A DNA stretch of 64,000 nt. Origin: Cytophagales bacterium (GTDB taxonomy: Bacteria > Bacteroidota > Bacteroidia > Cytophagales > Bernardetiaceae). The DNA is taken from assembly GCA_004293815.1 (NCBI GenBank), contig RDZD01000023.1, positions 62,001-126,000 on the forward strand, read 5' to 3'. The notes beneath the pieces were generated by a model, which was not told the origin of the DNA, searched no databases, and saw only the letters and a list, made by a program, of their open reading frames with translations. Below are positions 8,083-16,092 of the stretch, one piece after another. The position numbers and the translations under genes were made by a program. Every line of letters starts with the position of its first letter. The stretch's first letter is position 1.

Positions 8083-8671
8083 GGTTGCTAATGATGTTAT
8101 TTTCTGTGTTTTTTATTTTTTGAAGTTCTTCAAGCAATTGCTCGAGAATGAGGAGACGCGTGCGATAGTTTTGTATCATAGCACTCACCACCTGCTCATT
8201 ATTAGCGTTGTCTTTGAGGTCATTTTTGAGGTCGTTGTAAGCTAATTCAAGCTTTTTTACATCCTCAAGCAAAGCCTCTTCTGGCAAAGGCGTTTCGGTA
8301 TGAATAGCTTTTACCTGCTTGATTTTGACATTGACCTCGTTTTGATAGTAGCTTTCGGCTTCCGCCAGCTCGGGATAGGCCGCCGCCAAATCGCTAGGAC
8401 TTTCGGTGAACTGCGCATAAGACAGCACCGCCACAGCCAACAAAAGCAAAGAAGCCGCTACCTGAAAGAACCGCCTAGAGAACACAAATTTCTTTGGCCT
8501 CTTAGACTCTTTTCCACTTTGTGTCTCTTCAAAGGGTCTATCGCTAGCTGTTTGCAACTTACCTTGTATCCCATTCCACAAATCTTTTTGCTCTGCATCG
8601 TTCAGTTGCCAAAGGTCAAATGCTTGATGGTTGGTTTGTACAAACTGCTTAAATTTATCCGTGTTGGGCAT
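8066..8671 (-). CDS. Single-span membrane protein in the anti-sigma factor position
   Basis: A 201-residue protein with a cytoplasmic N-terminal half (MPNTDKFKQFVQTN), one membrane span at about residues 68-88 (VAASLLLLAVAVLSYAQF), and a C-terminal helical, probably coiled-coil region rich in Leu, Glu and Lys. It lies directly after an ECF sigma factor gene and overlaps it, the classic arrangement for an anti-sigma factor. No HxxxCxxC zinc motif or FecR domain is visible, so the role is inferred from position and topology. I start at ATG 8671; an in-frame GTG at 8695 is the alternative. Confidence 0.7.
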   Translation of the reverse strand: MPNTDKFKQFVQTNHQAFDLWQLNDAEQKDLWNGIQGKLQTASDRPFEETQSGKESKRPKKFVFSRRFFQVAASLLLLAVAVLSYAQFTESPSDLAAAYPELAEAESYYQNEVNVKIKQVKAIHTETPLPEEALLEDVKKLELAYNDLKNDLKDNANNEQVVSAMIQNYRTRLLILEQLLEELQKIKNTENNIISNHETNI

Positions 8672-9218
8672 ATTCGTGTGATTTAAGTATTTCACGTAAT
8701 TTTTTTCTTGCTTTGGAATACTGCGCTTTGGAAGTGGACTCTGTCACGTTGAGAATTTCACCAATTTCTTGATGATCATAGCCTTCAAAGAGGTAGAGAT
8801 TAAGTACTAAGCGGCAACCTTCGGGCAAGAACTTGATGGCTCTCATAATGCGCTGGGCTTCTTCTTGTACAAAACTAAGGTCTTCTTCTTCTTCGGCCAA
8901 ACTGTCTATTTGGTTATCAGAAAGTTCTTCCAAAATCATTTTGTTTTTGTTCAGATGATTCAAACAGCGGTTTATGACCACACGCTTGAGCCAACTGCCA
9001 AAACTTGCATCTTGTCTAAATGAATTCAACTTCGTAAAAGCATCTACAAAAGCATCTTGCAACACATCTTTGGCCTCTTCCTCATCTTTGACCATGCGCA
9101 TACACACATTGTACATAGCACTGGCATAAAGCTTGTAAATTTGGTATTGGGCTTTGCGATCATTAGCAAGACAGCGTTCTACCAAATAATGGTGTAGATC
9201 GTAACGGGAAGTTTCCAT
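8655..9218 (-). CDS. ECF-type RNA polymerase sigma-70 factor
   Basis: A 187-residue protein with the two domains of extracytoplasmic-function sigma factors. Region 2 is at about residues 22-95 (YKLYASAMYNVCMRMVKDEEEAKDVLQDAFVDAF, with FGSWLKRVVINRCLNHL). Region 4 is at about 128-180 (LPEGCRLVLNLYLFEGYDHQEIGEILNVTESTSKAQYSKARKKL), a helix-turn-helix that reads the -35 element. An acidic linker (LAEEEEDLSF) joins them. It heads a three-gene operon with a membrane protein and an exported beta-helical protein, suggesting envelope-stress or surface control. The signal is unknown. Confidence 0.93.
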   Translation of the reverse strand: METSRYDLHHYLVERCLANDRKAQYQIYKLYASAMYNVCMRMVKDEEEAKDVLQDAFVDAFTKLNSFRQDASFGSWLKRVVINRCLNHLNKNKMILEELSDNQIDSLAEEEEDLSFVQEEAQRIMRAIKFLPEGCRLVLNLYLFEGYDHQEIGEILNVTESTSKAQYSKARKKLREILKSHEYAQHG

Positions 9219-9250
9219 GAGTAGTTTTGTGGCTCAGGTATTTTGCGGTA

Positions 9251-9258
9251 CAAAGTTA
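9251..9258 (-). promoter_or_regulatory. Possible -7 box of the sigma factor operon
   Basis: TAACTTTG on the reverse strand matches TAnnTTTG. The region 19-21 bases upstream lacks TTG, so an alternative sigma factor, possibly the operon's own product, could be involved. Confidence 0.4.
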
Positions 9259-9452
9259 GTCAATATTCTCAAAACAAGTTCATAAGCATAGAAAGCACAG
9301 CAAGCAAAAAGGTTGCTCTTGTTTTTACTTTTTTTATTTCGTATCCTAAAAATATTTTCTAAACACAAAATACCAAGTGGATTATGGATTCCCTTCCGTA
9401 CAAGCTCACAGATTTTTTCTTATTACAAATTCAGTATTAATTTGTACATAAT

Positions 9453-9484
9453 TTTGCTTTTTTGATACGCAGATGCTAGTTTTG
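9453..9484 (+). promoter_or_regulatory. lpxD promoter
   Basis: TTTG (9453-9456), a 20-base spacer and TAGTTTTG (9477-9484) match the Bacteroidota consensus. A second -7 box, TAATTTTG, sits at 9449-9456 and overlaps the -33 element. Predicted start near 9491, about 34 bases before ATG 9525, which supports that start over ATG 9498. Confidence 0.65.
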
Positions 9485-9524
9485 CATCTACCAAATAATG
9501 TTTATTCCTCATAGCCATTCCAAA

Positions 9525-10568
9525 ATGGATTTTAGTGTTCAACAAATTGCCACTCTTCTAGGCGGTAAAGTCTTAGGTAACTCTGCTCTCAAAATCAATT
9601 CTGTATCTAAGATTCAAGAAGGTCTTGCGGGTAGCATTAGTTTTATGGCAAACCCCAAGTATGAGCAGTATTTGTATGATACACAAGCTTCTGCTGTTTT
9701 GGTTTCTGAATCTTTTGTACCGAGTAAACCCTATCAAACCACTCTCATTGTAGTTCCTGATGCTTATTTAGCCTTTACGAAGTTACTGGAAGAGTATCAG
9801 AAAATTGCCACAAAAAGTAAACAAGGTATTGAAGCCCCCTCTTTTCAGTCTGATTCGGCCAAATGGGGAGAAGGAATCTATCTTGGGGCTTTTTCTTACT
9901 TAGGTGAGGGAGTAGTCTTAGGCCGAAATGTTAAGATTTATCCACAGGCCTATATTGGCGACAATGTTCGCGTGGGTGATGACAGTGTCATTTTCTTTGG
10001 AGCCAAGTTGTATGCTAACAGCGTAGTAGGCAACAACTGTGTCATTCATGCAGGTGCTGTTATTGGTAGCGATGGATTTGGCTTTGCGCCTCAGGCAGAC
10101 GGCAGCTACCGTGCTATTCCTCAGCTAGGCAATGTCATTCTGGGCGATGATGTGAGCATTGGAGCCAATACCACCATAGACTGCGCCACGATGGGCTCCA
10201 CAATTATAGAACAAGGAGTTAAACTGGATAATCTGATTCAGGTGGCTCATAACGTCAAAATTGGTAAAAACACCGTTATTGCTGCACAAACGGGTATTTC
10301 AGGTTCTTCAGAAATAGGTCAGAACTGTATCGTGGCTGGTCAGGTGGGTATTGTGGGGCATGTCAAAGTTGCTCATAAAACCACTATTTTGGCACAGTCT
10401 GGGGTATCTAACCACATTGAGGAAGCTGGGGGGGCTTGGCTTGGCTCGCCTGCTTTGCCGCGTTCCGAAGCTCTTCGCAACTTGGTATTGGCTCGAAATC
10501 TTAACAAGCTGAATAAAAGGCTTTTGGACTTAGAAAAGCAACTCAAACAAGACAATCCAACCTTATAA
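9525..10568 (+). CDS. lpxD: UDP-3-O-(3-hydroxyacyl)glucosamine N-acyltransferase
   Basis: A 347-residue lipid A enzyme that adds the second hydroxyacyl chain from acyl-ACP. The N-terminal uridine-binding domain runs to about residue 100 ([32 protein letters not shown]). It is followed by a left-handed beta-helix of hexapeptide repeats ([19 protein letters not shown] and similar) and a C-terminal helix. VAHNVKIG holds the expected catalytic His. The start MDFSVQQ matches family N-termini. The lpxC/fabZ gene follows after 53 bases, so both probably share the promoter upstream. Confidence 0.97.
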   Translation: MDFSVQQIATLLGGKVLGNSALKINSVSKIQEGLAGSISFMANPKYEQYLYDTQASAVLVSESFVPSKPYQTTLIVVPDAYLAFTKLLEEYQKIATKSKQGIEAPSFQSDSAKWGEGIYLGAFSYLGEGVVLGRNVKIYPQAYIGDNVRVGDDSVIFFGAKLYANSVVGNNCVIHAGAVIGSDGFGFAPQADGSYRAIPQLGNVILGDDVSIGANTTIDCATMGSTIIEQGVKLDNLIQVAHNVKIGKNTVIAAQTGISGSSEIGQNCIVAGQVGIVGHVKVAHKTTILAQSGVSNHIEEAGGAWLGSPALPRSEALRNLVLARNLNKLNKRLLDLEKQLKQDNPTL

Positions 10569-10621
10569 AGCATTTTTTTAAAGTAACATTGATCAATAGC
10601 TCTGCAAATGTTTTTTGTGTT

Positions 10622-12049
10622 ATGAAAACTAAACAACATACTATCAAGCAAGCCGTAACGGTATCAGGCGTAGGCTTACACACAGGCGTGTTTACGAACA
10701 TGACCTTCCTACCCGCCAAACCTAACAGCGGTATTTGCTTCCAGCGTGTAGATTTACCCAACCAACCTATCATTGAAGTGGACGTAGACTTTGTGGTAGA
10801 TACCTCACGCGGCACCACTATCGCCAAAGACGAGGCGCGTGTACATACTGTGGAGCATACTCTAGCGGCTTTGGTAGGCTTAGAAATTGACAATGTGATC
10901 ATTCAAATAGATGGCCCTGAACCGCCTATCATGGACGGTAGCTCACAAATGTTTGTGAAGGCTCTCACTGCGGCGGGATTAGAAGATCAGAATGTGCCCC
11001 GTAATTTTTTCGATATTACTTCGGGGATATTCTATTCCGATGCTGAGCATGGCATAGAGCTGGCAGCTCTACCTCTTAACGACTACCGTCTTACGGTCAT
11101 GGTAGACTACAACTCAGCAGTTCTTGGCAGCCAGTACGCCACTCTTAACGACATTGCTCAGTTTGGCTCTGAAATATCTTCTTGCCGTACTTTTTGCTTT
11201 TTACATGAGCTTGAAATGCTGCATAAAAATAACCTCATTAAAGGAGGGGACCTCAACAATGCGATTGTTATTGTAGACAGGGCTGTAAGCGAAGAAGAAA
11301 TGGAGCGTTTGGCTAAAATCTTTAATAAAGAGAAAATTGAGGTCAAAAAAGAAGGTATTCTCAACAATGTGGAACTGCGTTTCCCCAACGAACCCGCACG
11401 CCATAAACTTCTAGATTTAGTAGGCGATTTGGCCTTAGTAGGTCGTCCTATCAGAGGTCAGATTTTGGCGGCAAGGCCAGGACACGCGGCCAATGTGGCT
11501 TTTGCCAAAAAGCTCAAGCGTGTCATGCTCAAGGCCAAATCAGCAGCTCCGCACTATGATCCCACCGTGCCGCCGCTGATGGATACCAACCAGATTGCCC
11601 AAATATTACCTCACCGTTACCCTTTCTTGCTTGTAGACAAAGTTTTAAGCTTGAACGAAGGCGATATTGTAGGCTTAAAAAATGTCACCCTTAACGAGCC
11701 GTTTTTTATGGGTCACTTCCCCAACAACCCTGTGATGCCAGGTGTGTTGCAAGTGGAAGCTATGGCTCAAACTGGCGGTGTATTTTTGCTTAGCACTGTG
11801 CCCGACCCCGAAAATTATTGGGTTTATTTCTTGGCCATAGAAGACTGTCGGTTCAAAAAAATGGTCTTGCCCGGCGACACGCTCATCATACGTTGCGAGT
11901 TGCAAGGAGCCGTCAAGCGCGGCATAGCCAAAATGAAAGGACAGGCTTTTGTAGGGGGCACACTCGTTTGTGAGGCCAATCTCACTGCCACGATGATCAG
12001 AAAAGACAGAAACCCAAAGAAGGCAGACGAAAATCCTCAAACTGCTTAA
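10622..12049 (+). CDS. lpxC/fabZ: Bifunctional LpxC-FabZ: UDP-3-O-acyl-GlcNAc deacetylase fused to 3-hydroxyacyl-ACP dehydratase
   Basis: A 475-residue fusion characteristic of Bacteroidota. The LpxC part (about residues 1-310) has the zinc ligands in HTVEHTLAAL and HKLLDLVGDLAL and the start motif TVSGVGLHTG. It performs the committed deacetylation of lipid A synthesis. The FabZ part (about 320-465) has LPHRYPFLLVDKV with the catalytic His and GHFPNNPVMPGVLQVEAMAQ with the catalytic Glu, and dehydrates hydroxyacyl-ACP. The fusion couples lipid A and fatty acid synthesis, which share hydroxyacyl-ACP. I start at ATG 10622 because MKTKQHTIKQAV matches the family. Confidence 0.97.
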   Translation: MKTKQHTIKQAVTVSGVGLHTGVFTNMTFLPAKPNSGICFQRVDLPNQPIIEVDVDFVVDTSRGTTIAKDEARVHTVEHTLAALVGLEIDNVIIQIDGPEPPIMDGSSQMFVKALTAAGLEDQNVPRNFFDITSGIFYSDAEHGIELAALPLNDYRLTVMVDYNSAVLGSQYATLNDIAQFGSEISSCRTFCFLHELEMLHKNNLIKGGDLNNAIVIVDRAVSEEEMERLAKIFNKEKIEVKKEGILNNVELRFPNEPARHKLLDLVGDLALVGRPIRGQILAARPGHAANVAFAKKLKRVMLKAKSAAPHYDPTVPPLMDTNQIAQILPHRYPFLLVDKVLSLNEGDIVGLKNVTLNEPFFMGHFPNNPVMPGVLQVEAMAQTGGVFLLSTVPDPENYWVYFLAIEDCRFKKMVLPGDTLIIRCELQGAVKRGIAKMKGQAFVGGTLVCEANLTATMIRKDRNPKKADENPQTA

Positions 12050-12077
12050 TTGTAATCCATATTTTTTATCAATTTGC

Positions 12078-12119
12078 AAAAGGCATAAGGTTTGGAAAAT
12101 CTTGTGCCTTTTTTTATTT
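12078..12119 (+). terminator. Terminator of the lpxD-lpxC/fabZ unit
   Basis: AAAAGGCATAAG (12078-12089) pairs with CTTGTGCCTTTT (12101-12112) with one G-U pair in a 12-bp stem, followed by a T-rich run. It ends transcription 30-60 bases after the stop codon. Confidence 0.8.
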
Positions 12120-12243
12120 AGAATTTTAAAAAAAATCATGCGGCGCAATCACAAGTTCAATGACTGCACTACGCACAGATCTAATAAGATATTTTAACTT
12201 GGCATAAACCTAACAGAGTTAAAGTTCGCTTTAAATAGTTTTG

Positions 12244-12294
12244 ATAAAAATAGTCTTTTATTTATATTTAATATAAATAAAAGACTATTTTTAT
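12244..12294. repeat. 51-bp perfect palindrome
   Basis: A 25-bp stem with a single central base (12269) is perfect from 12244 to 12294; the arms contain AATAGTCTTTTATTTATA and its complement. The right arm merges into the hexamer repeat. RNA from either strand would fold into a long AU-rich hairpin, and DNA could extrude a cruciform. Confidence 0.85.
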
Positions 12295-12355
12295 TTTTAT
12301 TTTTATTTTTATTTTTATTTTTATTTTTATTTTTATTTTTATTTTTATTTTTATT
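12287..12355 (+). repeat. Tandem hexamer (ATTTTT), 11 exact copies plus a partial
   Basis: Eleven exact ATTTTT units run from 12287 to 12352 and are followed by ATTA. Such tracts change length by replication slippage. It lies about 100 bases upstream of the lipoprotein ATG, so copy number could change promoter geometry. A phase-variation role is inference. Confidence 0.9.
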
Positions 12356-12456
12356 ACTATTTGCAATCAAGCACTTGCGTATCCAGATACACAATACCCC
12401 CAACAATGGTGCGAACTATTTATTTTTTATCTTTAACTCAAACAAAAAAAACAAGT

Positions 12457-13029
12457 ATGAAAAAGTTAGTTTTAATGTTTTTACTTCCCATACTTTTGAG
12501 TTTGGTAAGTTGTTATGATCGCGTGAGTACTTCAGAGCTGAAGGAAAACACCAAGCAAGATTTAGCGCATCGCTTAGCCGCTGATAAATCTTTTGTGGCC
12601 TATTCTTTGGCTCAACAAAGTTTAGCAAACGAATGGATTGCTTATGTGAAGTCCTTGGATAAAGAAAGTTGTAGAGAATTATCTAGTAAGATAATTGAAT
12701 CGAGAGGTAAGTTTTTTGAGATTGGTGTCTTTACAGAATCGCGCTACCAAGAATACACAAGTAGCCAAGTGGCCTTGGCCAAAGAAGTAATGGTAAAGTT
12801 TCCTGAGCTGGCTAAGTTGGTGGACGGGCCTGATTATGATCCAACGCTTATGGTAGCCTATAACCTTGTGTTATCAAATCTGCGTACTAACGGTAATCCT
12901 TGCTGGGATGCTTGTCATGCAGGTTATAACGAATGTTCTTGGATTACTGTCATAGGTGGTGGTACTAACACAAATGCTTGCTGGGGAGGTTTTCAGGCTT
13001 GTACAGCATCTTGCGGTGGTAGCTGGTAG
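12457..13029 (+). CDS. Lipoprotein with cysteine-rich C-terminal tail
   Basis: A 190-residue protein with a lipoprotein signal peptide ending in LVSC, the lipidated Cys being residue 19. The middle is helical and charged. The last 45 residues carry six cysteines in the symmetric order C-x3-C-x6-C-x14-C-x6-C-x3-C, rich in Gly and Trp. I do not recognise the family; the tail could form a disulfide-linked helical hairpin or a secreted toxin- or bacteriocin-like domain. The start at ATG 12457 is chosen because the signal peptide begins there; in-frame codons back to 12361 encode nothing similar. The gene sits behind a variable hexamer repeat and is followed by a strong terminator. Confidence 0.75.
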   Translation: MKKLVLMFLLPILLSLVSCYDRVSTSELKENTKQDLAHRLAADKSFVAYSLAQQSLANEWIAYVKSLDKESCRELSSKIIESRGKFFEIGVFTESRYQEYTSSQVALAKEVMVKFPELAKLVDGPDYDPTLMVAYNLVLSNLRTNGNPCWDACHAGYNECSWITVIGGGTNTNACWGGFQACTASCGGSW

Positions 13030-13109
13030 GTTTTCTTGATTTTTTTTGAGAGCATAGAGCATTTGGTTGTTTTTGTCTCTTAATGGCGAACAGGAACCCC
13101 ACCCAAAAT

Positions 13110-13154
13110 AAATGTTCCTAGTTTTGGGTTTAAAACCTTTGACTAGGAACATTT
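13110..13154. terminator. Bidirectional terminator between convergent genes
   Basis: AAATGTTCCTAGT (13110-13122) and its exact complement (13142-13154) form a 13-bp stem. On the forward strand it is followed by TTTAATTTTT, and on the reverse strand by a moderately T-rich run. It serves the lipoprotein gene on the left and the TPR gene on the right. Confidence 0.8.
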
Positions 13155-13178
13155 TAATTTTTACATGGCTAGTAGCTT

Positions 13179-14327
13179 TTACATTTTGCTGATAAGTGTC
13201 TTCATTTCTTCAGCTTTATCTTTTTTGCCCAAGAGGTCATATATTAAACGCAAAGCCTCGAGCAACTTACGATCATCTTGCTTAAGGCTGAAAGCTTTTT
13301 CAAGATGAGGCAAGGCTAAACCCATATTCTCCTTAATTGACTTGGTGAGTGGGTTATTCGGGTCATTGAGCTGTTTTTGATTGATATCTTTGTAAATAAC
13401 TGCGCCTTTGTTGTAGTAAATGATACCTAAGTTAAAAGCAGCTTCGTAGTAGTCAGGCTTAATTTCCAAAGCCTTTTCGTAGGCTTTTATAGCACTTTCT
13501 ATATCTTTTTTATCTGAGTAAATTACACCAGCCATATACTGATACTGAGCCTGTTTTGCGTTTGCAGCCATACCTTTTTTCAAGAACTCAAGTGCTTCAT
13601 CCATTTTTTCTGCATCCACGAGCAGGTTGATAATGGTGGAAAGCAACTCGGTATCGTTTGGATATTTAATATGCCCTTCTTTGGCCACATCCAATATTTC
13701 GCCCTTTTTTTCTTGCTGAGAAAGGGCATAAATCAAGTTGTAGTACACATCAGGTCTTTTATAGTCAGCTATTTGGGTCATTCTACGGAACTGCTTTTCG
13801 GCTTGGTCTAGCATTTGCGCGTTGATGGCCAAAATACCTGCATTTTTAATGATGGTGGTGTCTGAGGTAAAGATATCTGAAAGCATGCTGAAAGCCTTAT
13901 AAGCACCAGCCGCATCAGAGCCTTGCGCGTTTACGCCTTCGTTAAAAAGACCTGTTTTCATTTTGTCGCGTACACTCATTGTACCAGTAAGTTCTACGGT
14001 AACGTCCATTTTGCCTATGAAATTACCGTTTTTGGTATCCAACTCCCTTACTTTGGCATCAGCTGCGCTGAAGTCTGCTATAAAACTAGGCATAGCCATA
14101 GCCGCTTTGGGGTCATTGAGTGCCAATTCTGCGAGGGTAAGCGCACGCACATACCATGTGCGAGGCTTGGTCTGTTGTTTGGGATCTGCAATGCACTTGG
14201 CAGCCTCTTCTACTGCCTCTTTATATTTTTTTTGCTCAACAAGAGCTTCTGCTTTGTTGAGAGAGCCTTGTGCCCATAAGCCTATTTGTAGCAAAAAGAG
14301 CAATGCAAAAACTGATATAGATTTCAT
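13179..14327 (-). CDS. Exported tetratricopeptide repeat protein
   Basis: A 382-residue protein with a signal peptide (SISVFALLFLLQIGLWAQ) followed by TPR-type helical repeats. Clear units are AEALVEQKKYKEAVEEAAKCI at the start, AQYQYMAGVIYSDKKDIESAIKAYEKALEIKPD near the centre, and YYEAAFNLGIIYYNKGA next to it. The C-terminus ends in a helical LRLIYDLLGKKDKAEEMK. TPRs are protein-binding scaffolds; the partner is unknown. I begin at ATG 14327 because the signal peptide starts there. The gene stands alone and ends at the shared terminator. Confidence 0.8.
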   Translation of the reverse strand: MKSISVFALLFLLQIGLWAQGSLNKAEALVEQKKYKEAVEEAAKCIADPKQQTKPRTWYVRALTLAELALNDPKAAMAMPSFIADFSAADAKVRELDTKNGNFIGKMDVTVELTGTMSVRDKMKTGLFNEGVNAQGSDAAGAYKAFSMLSDIFTSDTTIIKNAGILAINAQMLDQAEKQFRRMTQIADYKRPDVYYNLIYALSQQEKKGEILDVAKEGHIKYPNDTELLSTIINLLVDAEKMDEALEFLKKGMAANAKQAQYQYMAGVIYSDKKDIESAIKAYEKALEIKPDYYEAAFNLGIIYYNKGAVIYKDINQKQLNDPNNPLTKSIKENMGLALPHLEKAFSLKQDDRKLLEALRLIYDLLGKKDKAEEMKTLISKM

Positions 14328-14728
14328 CAGGAAATTATTTTTTTGTGAGTAAAATTTTAAAAAAAACAAATGATTTAGGAATTGAAGGGGGATGTTTTTT
14401 TAAGCTTTTCAAATCTTTGGCCAAATACAATTTCTTTACATGCAAAAATAGATGATTTGCCTTTATACTACAAATTATAACACTCAAAGGAAAAAGCGTG
14501 GTTATAAAATTATGTTGCTTACAGGTGCTATGGCAAATTTTCAAATATCGATGTTTAAAAAATACTATTCTTTCAAAGCCTCCCAAGGTCAAAGCGACCG
14601 AGTACAGAACCTATTTTGGACGACTTAGCAAGCCCCTGTATATTTGGTTTACACAATCATAAAGCTTATATTTGCGTTTTGATTCAATGAAAAACTCAGA
14701 ATTATAACACTCAACTCTAGAGCATTTT
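14328..14728. other. Intergenic region with tandem promoters
   Basis: This AT-rich stretch separates two divergent genes. The only recognised content is two overlapping promoter boxes for the DUF4494-folP unit at 14639-14674. A reverse-strand open frame across the left part shows no protein-like features. Confidence 0.5.
14639..14674 (+). promoter_or_regulatory. Tandem promoters of the DUF4494-folP operon
   Basis: TTTG (14643-14646), a 20-base spacer and TATATTTG (14667-14674) form an excellent promoter. The same TTTG is also the end of another TATATTTG at 14639-14646, so an upstream -7 box overlaps the downstream -33 box. Confidence 0.7.
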
Positions 14729-15199
14729 ATGTGGTTTTTGTGCAAAGTAAGCTATTACCGTCAGCAAGAAGACGGAACTTATAAAAAACAAGTAGAAAAT
14801 TATTTGCTAGATGCTATCAACTTCTCGGAGGCAGAGTCTCGTGTCTTTGAAGAAGTGGGCGGAGGTTTAGAGAACTTTACGGTTATGAGCGTAACCAAAT
14901 CCAATATTCATGAGGTGTTTCGCTACACTGACTCTGAAATCTGGTACAAATGCAAAGTACAATATACTTCGGTGGACGAATCGAAGGGCAAAGAAAAACA
15001 AATAACCGAAACCATTATTTTGACTGCCGTAGATTTGCGCCAAGCCAACGACCGACTCACCGAAAAGCTACGCGGTATGCAAGTGCCTTATGAACTAATA
15101 GAGATTTCAAAAAGCCCTATTTTAGAGGTTTTCCCTTTTAAATCTGCTGAAGAACGTGTGCGCCCTGGTCTAAAGCCGCTGAGCGAAACCGAAGCCTAG
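14729..15199 (+). CDS. DUF4494 domain protein
   Basis: A 156-residue soluble protein beginning WFLCKVSYYRQQEDGTYKKQVENYLLDAINFSEAE, the typical DUF4494 start, with a second related half (WYKCKVQYTSVDES, TETIILTAVDLRQANDRLTEKL). The two halves look like an internal duplication of a small alpha/beta unit. The family is common in Bacteroidota and has no known function. It is 8 bases upstream of folP and surely co-transcribed, which suggests only a loose link to folate metabolism. Confidence 0.85.
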   Translation: MWFLCKVSYYRQQEDGTYKKQVENYLLDAINFSEAESRVFEEVGGGLENFTVMSVTKSNIHEVFRYTDSEIWYKCKVQYTSVDESKGKEKQITETIILTAVDLRQANDRLTEKLRGMQVPYELIEISKSPILEVFPFKSAEERVRPGLKPLSETEA

Positions 15200-15207
15200 T
15201 ATTTGAC

Positions 15208-16050
15208 ATGACCAAGCCCAATCTTTGTGTGAACGGCAGGCTGCTCAGTTTGGAGAAGCCTGCCGTTATGGCTATTTTGAATGCTACCCCAGATTCTTTT
15301 TTTGGGGGAAGCAGGCAGAATACACTTGAACAAGCCCTTGCCGCAGCTTCTCAAATGCTCAAAGACGGCGCGCTCATACTTGACGTGGGCGGCTACTCTA
15401 CGCGCCCCAACGCGGCAGATGTCTCTCCCACAGAAGAGATTGACCGTGTCTGTCCGCTTATAGAAGGTATTTTGAAGCAAAACCCTGAGGCCATTGTGTC
15501 GGTAGATACTTTCCGCGCCGCTACGGCAGAGGCTGCTATTCGTGCAGGTGCGCATCTCATCAATGACGTGAGCGGTGGTGAAATAGACCCTGATATTTGG
15601 CAGGTAGCAGCCAAATACCAATGTCCTTATGTTCTCATGCACAGCAGAGGCACTCCTCAAACTATGATGCAACTTACAGATTATAAGCATCTAGTGGCTG
15701 ATATTTTTGATTACTTCACCCAAAAGATACAAGCTCTTCGCGCGCAGGGAGTCCATGAACTTATTCTAGACTTAGGCTTTGGTTTTGCCAAAACCGAGGT
15801 ACAAAACTATGAGTTGATGCGCGAAATGGCTGTTTTTCAATCATTCAAGCTTCCTATCCTTGTGGGCATATCTCGTAAGTCCATGATATACAAACCACTG
15901 AAGCTAACTGCTGACCAAGCCCTAAACGGTACAACCTCGCTGCACATGCTTTGCATGGAGCGCGGAGCGAATATTCTGCGCGTACACGATGTGCGAGAGG
16001 CTGTACAAAGCATTCAACTCCGTGAACTTTTTTGGAACAAAAGCCTCTAA
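15208..16050 (+). CDS. folP: Dihydropteroate synthase
   Basis: A 280-residue TIM-barrel enzyme that condenses p-aminobenzoate with hydroxymethyl-dihydropterin pyrophosphate, the target of sulfonamides. Conserved segments in order are VMAILNATPDSFF, LDVGGYSTRPNA, IVSVDTFRA, INDVSGG, YVLMHSRGTPQTM, LDLGFGFAKT, VGISRKSMI and a final NILRVHDV. Two usually invariant glycines/prolines differ (GGY for GGE, LDLGFG for LDPGIG), a variation seen in some Bacteroidota. It is the second gene of the DUF4494 operon and converges on purM. Confidence 0.94.
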   Translation: MTKPNLCVNGRLLSLEKPAVMAILNATPDSFFGGSRQNTLEQALAAASQMLKDGALILDVGGYSTRPNAADVSPTEEIDRVCPLIEGILKQNPEAIVSVDTFRAATAEAAIRAGAHLINDVSGGEIDPDIWQVAAKYQCPYVLMHSRGTPQTMMQLTDYKHLVADIFDYFTQKIQALRAQGVHELILDLGFGFAKTEVQNYELMREMAVFQSFKLPILVGISRKSMIYKPLKLTADQALNGTTSLHMLCMERGANILRVHDVREAVQSIQLRELFWNKSL

Positions 16051-16092
16051 AGTCAGAAGCCTGATGCTTTAAAAGCACATTTGACTGCGGAT

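Larger units (their letters stand above)
9219..9524. other. Divergent control region between the sigma factor operon and lpxD
   Basis: It carries a reverse-strand -7 box TAACTTTG (9258-9251) about 33 bases from the sigma factor ATG, with a poor -33 element, and forward promoters for lpxD in 9449-9484. The middle is AT-rich without repeats that I can see. Confidence 0.5.
12050..12456. other. Intergenic stretch with terminator, palindrome and hexamer repeats
   Basis: The stretch holds in order a terminator after lpxC/fabZ, a 51-bp palindrome, eleven ATTTTT repeats and about 100 bases of leader for the lipoprotein gene. A long reverse-strand open frame of alternating Asn-Lys arises only from the repeats and is not a gene. 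Confidence 0.8.

Noticed and set aside
12194-12406. Reverse-strand open frame encoding a long Asn-Lys repeat
   Set aside because: It is produced only by the ATTTTT tract and the palindrome; no flanking protein-like sequence or promoter supports it.
12457-13029. Bacteriocin precursor with double-glycine leader
   Set aside because: The N-terminus is a lipoprotein signal peptide with a Cys lipobox, and no double-glycine leader or adjacent C39 exporter is present.
14335-14592. Reverse-strand open frame of 85 codons upstream of the TPR gene
   Set aside because: Composition is that of random AT-rich DNA, it overlaps the TPR leader, and no start signal is visible.
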